Origin: Acidobacteriota bacterium
GTDB lineage: Bacteria; Acidobacteriota; Terriglobia; UBA7540
Assembly (NCBI GenBank): GCA_021780055.1
Contig: JAJXZM010000459.1
Span: 1-12,760, forward strand
Reading direction: 5' to 3'
Length of the DNA: 12,760 nt
Shown: in pieces, positions 7,080 to 12,760 of the stretch
How the letters are laid out: every line of letters starts with the position of its first letter
How positions within the stretch are numbered: position 1 is the stretch's first letter
The notes under the pieces: model-generated
What the model was told of the DNA's origin: nothing
Database searches by the model: none
Seen by the model: only the letters and a program-made list of their open reading frames with translations
Program-made: the position numbers and the translations under genes

Positions 7080-7377
7080 CCATCGGTTCTATCCCATCTG
7101 GTATCAGCTATAGGGGAGTTTCCCAGACTCTGCGAATACATAGCTTCGGAAGACTGGCCATGCTGTTTCGCCATTCGCAAGCTTTCTTTAGGTTAGCGCT
7201 CATCACTTTGATTCAGGCTTAAGGGCTGAGATTTCGGGGAAAGGGAATTGAGCAGAAGTTAATTGTTACAACGCCCTTTCGCTGTCGAATTCAGAGCAAG
7301 TTACCTGCACTTTGCAGGACGCGGTCTCTGGCAGGTTCTTTGAACCTCCAGGCCATCTCTTCAAGAGGAGGCGAGAT
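7080..7377 (+). promoter_or_regulatory. Leader of the rml genes with tandem hairpins
   Basis: Near 300 bp without a gene. Two triloop hairpins with 6-bp stems lie close together: CCTGCA-CTT-TGCAGG (7304-7318) and AGGTTC-TTT-GAACCT (7333-7347). The second can extend through TGGC (7329-7332) with GCCA (7352-7355) past a bulge. ACCTGC (7303-7308) can instead pair with GCAGGT (7331-7336), which would break both hairpins. CTCTT (7357-7361) faces AAGAG (7363-7367) at the ribosome binding site. Further upstream, a small GGGA/TCCC hairpin (7114-7124) has no T-run. I see no well-spaced promoter. A switching or attenuating leader is inferred. Confidence 0.4.
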
Positions 7378-8154
7378 TTGAAAGGAGTCATCCTTGCCGG
7401 TGGAACGGGATCACGTCTCTTTCCCCTGACCAAAATTACGAACAAGCATCTGCTCCCTGTTTATACAGAGCCGATGATTTTCTATCCTATCCGGACGCTT
7501 ATCAATGCCGGGATCACGGAGATCCTGATCGTGACGGGCGGGCGCAACTCAGGCGACTTTCTCCGCCTGCTGAGCGACGGCAAGGAGTTCGGCCTTCGTC
7601 ATTTGAACTATACCTATCAGGAAGGCGAGGGCGGCATCGCTGCCGCGCTAAAGCTGGCGGAGTACTTTGCGGCCGGAGACAAAATTTGCGTGATCCTCGG
7701 TGACAACATCATAGAGGGTAGCATTGTGCAGGCAGTCGAGCGTTTTAAGAGTCAGCCCAAAGGGGCACACATCATCCTCAAGGAAGTCCCCTACCCCCAG
7801 CGCTTCGGCGTTCCCGTCTTCGATGGCGATAGGATCATCCGGATTCAGGAGAAGCCGGATCAACCGGCAAGCCCGTTTGCCGTGACGGGTATCTACTTCT
7901 ACGACTCAACCGTGTTTGAAAGGATCGACCGCCTAAAACCCTCCAGGCGGGGCGAACTTGAAATCACGGACGTCAATAACTCCTACCTGAGCGACGGGAC
8001 ACTGACCTATAGCATTCTGGAAGGCTGGTGGACCGACGCAGGGACCTTTGAATCATTGAGAAGCGCCACAAACCTTGTTGCGGAAACGGGAGCGAATAAG
8101 CTGGACATGGAAGCCCAGGGACAGTTGGCCGCAGCAATGGAAACACAGAAATAA
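7378..8154 (+). CDS. rmlA: Glucose-1-phosphate thymidylyltransferase, short form
   Basis: First step of dTDP-L-rhamnose synthesis: joins dTTP and glucose-1-phosphate to give dTDP-glucose. It has 258 residues from the TTG at 7378, about 30 fewer than enterobacterial RmlA; such short RmlA-like enzymes are known in other phyla. The nucleotide-binding signature LAGGTGSRLFPLT is at about 6-18, followed by NKHLLPVY (22-29). LGDN (D109) is the metal/substrate site and EKP (K159) the sugar-phosphate site. WWTDAGTFESL lies near the C terminus. The frame stays open to a TTG at 7312, but the extra 22 residues match nothing in the family, while AAGAGGAGG at 7363-7371 is well placed for TTG 7378. rmlB follows after 11 bases, so the genes are probably co-transcribed. 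A different nucleotidyltransferase substrate is possible but unlikely given rmlB, rmlD and rmlC next door. Confidence 0.88.
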   Translation: MKGVILAGGTGSRLFPLTKITNKHLLPVYTEPMIFYPIRTLINAGITEILIVTGGRNSGDFLRLLSDGKEFGLRHLNYTYQEGEGGIAAALKLAEYFAAGDKICVILGDNIIEGSIVQAVERFKSQPKGAHIILKEVPYPQRFGVPVFDGDRIIRIQEKPDQPASPFAVTGIYFYDSTVFERIDRLKPSRRGELEITDVNNSYLSDGTLTYSILEGWWTDAGTFESLRSATNLVAETGANKLDMEAQGQLAAAMETQK

Positions 8155-8165
8155 GCGAGTGAAAA

Positions 8166-9230
8166 ATGAAACTGGCAATCACCGGAGGAGCGGGCTTTAT
8201 CGGTTCGAACTTCGTCCGCTACATGCTGGAAAAATACCCGGATTATTACATCCTCAATCTTGACAACCTGACGTATTCCGGGAACCTCGAAAATCTGTCC
8301 GACGTGCTCAGGAATCCCCGGCACCAATTTTTGAAAGTGGATATTTGCGACCGGGACCAAGTCGTCCGGGCGCTCTCCAGTGGAGTGGATTTCGTTGTTC
8401 ATTTTGCCGCCGAATCGCATGTTGACCGGAGCATTATGGACAGCTCCGTATTCGTCCGAACCAACGTGCTGGGAACACAATGCCTGCTGGAGGCTGCACG
8501 TCAGTGGGGGGTCCGTCGCTTCGTTCATGTCAGCACGGATGAGGTATACGGGAGTGCACCTGGGAAGCAGAGTTTTCGGGAGGATTCTCCTCTCGCTCCC
8601 AACAGCCCGTACGCCGCAAGCAAAGCCGCTTCCGATCTACTGGCCCGCGCTTACTTTCAAACGTACCGCTTTCCGGTGGTTGTTACGCGTTGCTCCAACA
8701 ACTTTGGCCCTTACCAGTTTCCTGAGAAATTCATTCCGCTCCTCATCAGCCGGGCACTCGAAAATCAGGACATCCCCATTTACGGAAACGGTCTCCAGGT
8801 GCGCGACTGGATTTTTGTCCAGGACCACTGCCGGGCTTTGGATACCGTTCTTCACTCCGGCCGCGAAGGTGAAATCTACAACATCGGTGGGGGTAACGAA
8901 TGGCCCAATCTTGAAATCGCGGGCCGGATTCTGGATCTGCTTCGCAAGCCTCATTCCCTGCTGACGTATGTTCAGGATCGGCCCGGCCATGACCGGCGCT
9001 ATTCAGTGGACTGCGGGAGGATTGACGCCGAACTGGGCTGGAGGCCCCAGACGAATTTTGCAGCAGGTTTGGCCAGAACAATTGACTGGTACGTGGCAAA
9101 CACCGGGTGGAGAGAACGAATCCAGAACCAGGCCTACCGGTCCTACTATCAGGAGCAGTACGAACGACGTGACGAGACTTTGAAAAGAATACAGAACCCG
9201 GGAGGAAGCTCCGTATGCGCATCCTTGTGA
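8166..9230 (+). CDS. rmlB: dTDP-glucose 4,6-dehydratase
   Basis: Second step of dTDP-L-rhamnose synthesis: converts dTDP-glucose to dTDP-4-keto-6-deoxyglucose with tightly bound NAD+. It has 354 residues, the usual length. It is an extended SDR: GGAGFIG (7-13) binds NAD, LDNLTYSGN (32-40) is typical of RmlB, and HFAAESHVDRSI (79-90) is a family signature. STDEVYG holds the catalytic T124, D125 and E126, and YAASK holds the Tyr149/Lys153 pair. NNFGPYQFPEKFIPL and the later VQDRPGHDRRYSVD also match. The ATG at 8166 is preceded by a purine-rich but weak binding site. The last 16 bases overlap the start of rmlD. Confidence 0.95.
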   Translation: MKLAITGGAGFIGSNFVRYMLEKYPDYYILNLDNLTYSGNLENLSDVLRNPRHQFLKVDICDRDQVVRALSSGVDFVVHFAAESHVDRSIMDSSVFVRTNVLGTQCLLEAARQWGVRRFVHVSTDEVYGSAPGKQSFREDSPLAPNSPYAASKAASDLLARAYFQTYRFPVVVTRCSNNFGPYQFPEKFIPLLISRALENQDIPIYGNGLQVRDWIFVQDHCRALDTVLHSGREGEIYNIGGGNEWPNLEIAGRILDLLRKPHSLLTYVQDRPGHDRRYSVDCGRIDAELGWRPQTNFAAGLARTIDWYVANTGWRERIQNQAYRSYYQEQYERRDETLKRIQNPGGSSVCASL

Positions 9231-10117
9231 CGGGGGCAGCCGGAATGCTGGGGCATGCCCTGGTTCCCATTCTGGGAAAGGATCACGCTGTCGTCGCTCT
9301 TACCAGAAAAGACTGCGACCTGTGTGAGGAAGATGCGGTTTGGGAAACAATCCGGCGCCAGAAGCCCGATTTGGTTGTTCATCTTGCCGCGTTCACCAAC
9401 GTGGACAGATGCGAACTTGATCCAGAAAAGGCAAAAGCCTGGAACGAACTCGCAACACTCAATGTGGCAAAGGCGGTAAAGCACGTTGGTGCAGCAATTT
9501 TGTACACCAGCACGGATTACGTGTTCGACGGGCGGGCAACCAGCCCGTATTCTGAGGACGCTCAAACCAATCCCCTCTGCGTCTATGGAGAAACAAAACT
9601 GACAGGAGAATGGTACGTGCGGGAGATGATTGAGCGGTCATTCATTATCAGGACGTCGTGGCTCTACGGGCCCGACGGGAAGAATTTCGTATCTACGATC
9701 CTTCGACTGGCACACGAGAAGTCTGAACTCCGTGTTGTCAATGACCAGCGAGGATCGCCGACTTACACAAGGCACCTGGCAAAGAAATTGGCAGAACTTG
9801 TGATGACCCGCGAATACGGAACTTATCATGTGACGGCAACAGGAAACTGCACCTGGTATGAGTTTGCCCGGAAGATTATTGAGTTATATGACCTTCAGGG
9901 AATACGTGTGATTCCCATCTCTACAACGGAGTGTGGCCGTCCAGCCCTCAGGCCCTCCTTCTCTGTACTTGCAAACAGGCGGCTCAGTTCATTGGGCATC
10001 GGCCTCTTACCCCAGTGGGAGGAAGGGCTGAAAAGCTATCTCGCAGAAATTAGTGACGGAGGGAAATGTGCTGACAAAGTCATCGAGAAGCGGCCAGCTT
10101 ATTCAACACTTGCCTGA
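9215..10117 (+). CDS. rmlD: dTDP-4-dehydrorhamnose reductase
   Basis: Last step of dTDP-L-rhamnose synthesis: NAD(P)H-dependent reduction of the 4-keto group. It has 300 residues. The SDR cofactor motif is GAAGMLG (7-13). HLAAFTNVDRCELDP (56-70) and YTSTDYVFDG (97-106) are RmlD signatures, and the catalytic pair is Y124/K128 in YGETKLTGE. RTSWLYG follows at 146-152. A GGGAGG at 9200-9205, inside the end of rmlB, serves as ribosome binding site for ATG 9215. The final 20 or so residues (after SYLAEI) do not look like family sequence and overlap the possible start of the next gene, so the tail may be a neutral extension. Confidence 0.93.
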   Translation: MRILVTGAAGMLGHALVPILGKDHAVVALTRKDCDLCEEDAVWETIRRQKPDLVVHLAAFTNVDRCELDPEKAKAWNELATLNVAKAVKHVGAAILYTSTDYVFDGRATSPYSEDAQTNPLCVYGETKLTGEWYVREMIERSFIIRTSWLYGPDGKNFVSTILRLAHEKSELRVVNDQRGSPTYTRHLAKKLAELVMTREYGTYHVTATGNCTWYEFARKIIELYDLQGIRVIPISTTECGRPALRPSFSVLANRRLSSLGIGLLPQWEEGLKSYLAEISDGGKCADKVIEKRPAYSTLA

Positions 10118-10190
10118 GGGGCGTTTGATTGGAGAAGGCGCGGGACTGCGTCTTGTGCTTCCACAACACGAAACTACTGGTATTGGTGAC

Positions 10191-10691
10191 ATGATTACAA
10201 GTCCCCAGTCCTCCCGACTGATCGATGGTGTTGAAATCGAGCCAACCGTTCAGTGGCCGGACGACCGCGGTTCCTTCGCCGAGATTTTTCGCTTTGGCGC
10301 CCCTGGTATTGCACGGGACTTCCTCCACGAAGGCGGTCATCAGATTCAGGTTTCATTCACGGTCTCCTACCCGGGCGTAATCAAGGCGATTCACTACCAT
10401 TTTGCACAAACCGACCTGTGGGCACCGCTGGCTGGGATGTTTCAAGTCTTCCTCTGTGATCTTCGGGAGGAGTCACCCAGTCACGGTCGCATTAACACTT
10501 TGTTCGTCGGGACACAGCGTTTATGGAAGGTGCGGATCCCTCCGGGCGTTGCCCATGGTTACAAAGTTGTCGGGACTGAGCCTGCCCAACTGCTCTACGC
10601 GACCAATCATTTCTACGATCCGGCCGATGAAGGCCGGCTGGCCTTTGACGACCCGGAGATTGGCTACGATTGGGGTCAAAAACCACGGTAG
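10191..10691 (+). CDS. rmlC: dTDP-4-dehydrorhamnose 3,5-epimerase family protein
   Basis: Predicted third enzyme of dTDP-L-rhamnose synthesis, a cupin-fold epimerase of 166 residues from ATG 10191. Family features: WPDDRGSFAEIF (22-33), the HYH stretch holding the likely base H68, APLAGMFQVFLCDLR (78-92), IPPGVAHGYKVVG (117-129) and the end pattern YATNHFYDPADEGRLAFDDPEIGYDW. It is divergent: the usual RGLHY reads KAIHY, so Lys replaces an active-site Arg. Its place beside rmlA, rmlB and rmlD supports the rhamnose role, though another 3,5- or 3-epimerase is possible. Start is uncertain. GTG 10068 in the same frame has a good GGAGGG at 10058-10063 and would add 41 residues overlapping rmlD, but those residues do not resemble the family; ATG 10191 has only a weak GGTG close upstream. 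Confidence 0.8.
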   Translation: MITSPQSSRLIDGVEIEPTVQWPDDRGSFAEIFRFGAPGIARDFLHEGGHQIQVSFTVSYPGVIKAIHYHFAQTDLWAPLAGMFQVFLCDLREESPSHGRINTLFVGTQRLWKVRIPPGVAHGYKVVGTEPAQLLYATNHFYDPADEGRLAFDDPEIGYDWGQKPR

Positions 10692-10974
10692 GTCTGGCGA
10701 GAACGCCCGTCAGTTGACGATATTCGTATCCCAAGGTGCATCCCAAATCTCTCGTCTGCCTGTCGTTACCTCCGTGCTTGTGCCAGCACTCGCGCAGTTG
10801 AGGTCAGGGAGGAATTGATAAAGGCCCCGTCATTGACCGGCATTAACGTGCCGCGGGTGCATAAAAGCGGCGTACGGGCATTGTCATTAATGTGACGTTA
10901 GGAAGGTGGAGGACTCTGTCGTGAGACCGCCCTCTGCGGATGGCGACTGAGGCAACGAGTTCGTGCACAACGAC
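10692..10974 (+). promoter_or_regulatory. Spacer before the Wzc-like gene with two similar inverted repeats
   Basis: Two 14-bp sites match at 11 of 14 positions and each has dyad symmetry: GGCATTAACGTGCC (10839-10852, arms extend to 10838-10853) and GTCATTAATGTGAC (10883-10896). Their starts are 44 bp apart, close to four helical turns. TTGACC (10833-10838) just upstream and CATAAA (10860-10865) are promoter-like, but their 21-bp spacing is too long. A weak GGCG-AGAA-CGCC hairpin (10696-10707) follows rmlC without a T-run. This looks like a pair of operator sites; the binding protein is unknown. Confidence 0.4.
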
Positions 10975-12760
10975 ATGAATTTCAACATCTCTGAGAGATC
11001 AAATCCAACTTTACGGTCCAGGAGCCAGGAGGGAGCGGCGAAACTCGCACCGGACAACCTGAGAGGGTCGTGGAGTTTTCCGACAGAACCGGCGATCACC
11101 CTGACCCTCTCGCGCTACTGGGACGCAATCAGGCGCCACGCTTTGCGAATTGCCATCTTTGTAGCGGCAACAGTTCTGTTTACGACAATCGTCTTGTTGC
11201 GTCTCCCCAGGAAATATGAATCGACTTGTGTCATCCGGCTGGATCCTTCTCTGCCGGTCAATGTGATCAGCAACCAACCCGGCGGCGGGGACCAGGATCT
11301 CGACGTTTTGTTTGCCACTGACCAAAAAGAAATTGTTACGCCTGCTGTGATTACCCCCGCCATCATGAAACTTGGATTATGGACACCTCCTGCCGACAGT
11401 TCTTCAACTGCCGTCCCTCCCTCGCTTGTGGCAGGAATTTCGAGAGGGATAAGGATCAGCCAGGACCCTGGAACGTATCTTCTCAACGTCTCTTATCGCT
11501 CTTCCTCCCCTGGCCAGTCGGCGGCAGTGGCCAACGCGCTCGCTGAGGAATTCATCGAGCACGAGTACAACACGCGGAACAGTGCTCTCGTAAGCCTGAC
11601 TCAGTACATGCGCCAACAGATCAAAGAACTTGGGGAACGCATGAAGGCGAGTCAGATCGCTCTCAATGATTTTGAGCGCGAAAATAATATCGTCAACCCA
11701 GACAATACTTCGAGTCTGCTAACCGAGCAACTCTCATCTCTGCAGCAAGAGCTTGGTCAGGAGCAGGCGAAGCAGCGGGCGCTCGAAGCCAACCTCGCGC
11801 TTGCAAAAGAGGGAAGCCTGGACGCTCTCCTCGTCTCGGACAGGGGTGAAGCGCTGGCTCCTTTGATCCAGGCGCAGCAGCAAACACAGCTGCAGTTTGA
11901 CGCCCTCTCTTCAAAGTATGGGCCAGGAAACTACCTTTACCAACAAAAGCAGCGCGAACTGAATTCCATCAACAAGTCCGTCCGGAACGGCCAACAGCAC
12001 ATCCTGGAGCAGATTGAAGCCCAGGCAAGGGCGCAGGCCGTTCAGGTAAGGCTGACGGCGCGCCAACTGGCCGACGTGAAAGCACAGCTCGATCAATTTA
12101 ACCGCAAAGGCGTACAGTTTCAGATCCTCAAGCACCAGGCCGATTCCGACAAAATGATTTACGATGATCTTCTGAAGCGCCTGGATGCCGCTGACGTCAG
12201 TGCCGGATATCACTCGACTGCGCTGCGAATTGTTGATCCAGCCCAACCAAACCCCACGCCCGTTTACCCACGAACGAAGGAGACGCTCGTACTGGCCCTG
12301 CTCTTATCAGGAATGCTTGGCGTGGTAGGCGCAGTTGCAGCGGATGGGATGGACCGAACACTCCGTGATCCACGGACAATTCCCTCCGAACTGGGCACAG
12401 GTCTCCTGGGATTCCTTCCAGAGGTGCGAAACGACACTGAGATCAAATCGCTCTTGATGCCGCCGGGCTCTCGCGAGAATCATGACGCCGACGGTACGCC
12501 TTTCTCAGAATCTCTGCTGGGAATCCGGTCCACCCTTCTTCTCGGGGCCTCTGGCAGTCCAATGCGTGCTCTGGCAGTAATCAGCTCCAGACCCGAGGAA
12601 GGAAAGACAACGATCGCGACGACCCTCGCTATATCTCTGGCAGCCCTTGGCAGGAGGACCGTCCTTGTGGATGGTGACCTGCGACGTCCCCAGGTGCACC
12701 GGATTCTGGACATTCCAAACCGTCTGGGCCTCAGTTCCCTTTTGCAGGATCAGGCAAAGG
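10975..12760 (+). CDS. Wzz/Wzc-type chain-length determinant and tyrosine autokinase (partial, 3' end outside window)
   Basis: Inner-membrane polysaccharide co-polymerase fused to a BY-kinase; 595 codons are visible and the frame is open at the window edge. TM1 is at about 58-76 (LRIAIFVAATVLFTTIVLL), followed by a Wzz domain (KYESTCVIRLDP onward). A long periplasmic helical part rich in Gln/Glu (about 205-400) is probably coiled coil. The Pro-rich PAQPNPTPVYPRTKE precedes TM2 at about 437-456. The cytoplasmic kinase starts with ESLLGIRSTLLL. The Walker A motif is SSRPEEGKTTIA (K544), with Glu where most relatives have Gly in PGEGK; Walker A' is VLVDGDLRRP (D566, D568). Such proteins set polymer length and cycle through Tyr phosphorylation; the Tyr-rich tail would lie beyond the edge. 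Start is uncertain: ATG 10975 lacks a binding site, and GTG 10963, after GAGG at 10949-10952, is possible. A stop at 10948 bounds it. Confidence 0.88.
   Translation, partial: MNFNISERSNPTLRSRSQEGAAKLAPDNLRGSWSFPTEPAITLTLSRYWDAIRRHALRIAIFVAATVLFTTIVLLRLPRKYESTCVIRLDPSLPVNVISNQPGGGDQDLDVLFATDQKEIVTPAVITPAIMKLGLWTPPADSSSTAVPPSLVAGISRGIRISQDPGTYLLNVSYRSSSPGQSAAVANALAEEFIEHEYNTRNSALVSLTQYMRQQIKELGERMKASQIALNDFERENNIVNPDNTSSLLTEQLSSLQQELGQEQAKQRALEANLALAKEGSLDALLVSDRGEALAPLIQAQQQTQLQFDALSSKYGPGNYLYQQKQRELNSINKSVRNGQQHILEQIEAQARAQAVQVRLTARQLADVKAQLDQFNRKGVQFQILKHQADSDKMIYDDLLKRLDAADVSAGYHSTALRIVDPAQPNPTPVYPRTKETLVLALLLSGMLGVVGAVAADGMDRTLRDPRTIPSELGTGLLGFLPEVRNDTEIKSLLMPPGSRENHDADGTPFSESLLGIRSTLLLGASGSPMRALAVISSRPEEGKTTIATTLAISLAALGRRTVLVDGDLRRPQVHRILDIPNRLGLSSLLQDQAK

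Noticed and set aside
7711..7725. ops-like GGGTAGCAT resembling the RfaH recruitment site
   Set aside because: It lies inside rmlA coding sequence and matches only the core of the known element; probably chance.
8746..9270. 174-codon open frame on the minus strand inside rmlB
   Set aside because: It lies antisense to conserved rmlB and rmlD coding sequence, with low-complexity Arg/Ser/Pro-rich translation typical of shadows.
10402..10818. 138-codon plus-strand frame running from rmlC into the following gap
   Set aside because: More than two thirds overlaps rmlC in another frame, and the translation has no family features.
10833..10865. TTGACC and CATAAA as a promoter for the Wzc-like gene
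   Set aside because: The spacing is 21 bp, outside the usual 16-18 range for sigma70 promoters.
1..12760. tRNA, rRNA, CRISPR arrays, insertion sequences and phage genes
   Set aside because: I looked for regularly spaced repeats, transposase-like proteins and tRNA-like folds in the gaps and saw none.

Overview
This window looks like the regulatory head and first enzymes of an exopolysaccharide or O-antigen locus in a Gram-negative bacterium. Every gene reads left to right. The set (PilZ protein, NusG-like antiterminator, TPR/jelly-roll membrane protein, O-antigen ligase/polymerase family protein, UDP-glucose dehydrogenase, dTDP-rhamnose genes, Wzc-type chain-length/tyrosine kinase) resembles loci I associate with Acidobacteriota. 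That assignment is an inference from gene style and order; no marker gene is present.

Layout. 1-333: non-coding, with a near-consensus sigma70 promoter (154-182) and a structured leader. 334-1017: LuxR/NarL-type regulator with a degenerate receiver domain. 1018-1526: long gap with several inverted and direct repeats. 1527-1946: PilZ-domain (c-di-GMP) protein. 2037-2624: UpxY/RfaH-like NusG paralogue. 2625-2781: spacer that can fold into an 8-bp outer stem around an inner hairpin. 2782-5465: TPR/jelly-roll protein and Wzy/WaaL-family protein, overlapping by one base. 5637-7079: UDP-glucose 6-dehydrogenase. 7080-7377: gap with tandem hairpins. 7378-10691: rmlA-rmlB-rmlD-rmlC, tightly packed with overlaps. 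10692-10974: gap holding two similar inverted repeats 44 bp apart. 10975 to the end: Wzz/BY-kinase fusion, cut by the window edge inside its kinase domain.

How the parts may fit together: glucose-1-phosphate is turned into dTDP-L-rhamnose by the four Rml enzymes, and UDP-glucose into UDP-glucuronate by the dehydrogenase. The Wzy-family protein and the Wzc-like kinase would polymerise, ligate and set the length of the glycan. Control may act at three levels: initiation (LuxR protein), c-di-GMP (PilZ protein) and elongation (antiterminator). No glycosyltransferase, flippase (Wzx) or outer-membrane exporter (Wza) lies in the window; they are probably beyond the right edge or elsewhere.

The sequence shows no tRNA, rRNA, CRISPR array, transposase or clear intrinsic terminator. 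The most interesting unexplained signals are the structured spacers, above all those at 2683-2751, 7303-7367 and 10838-10896.
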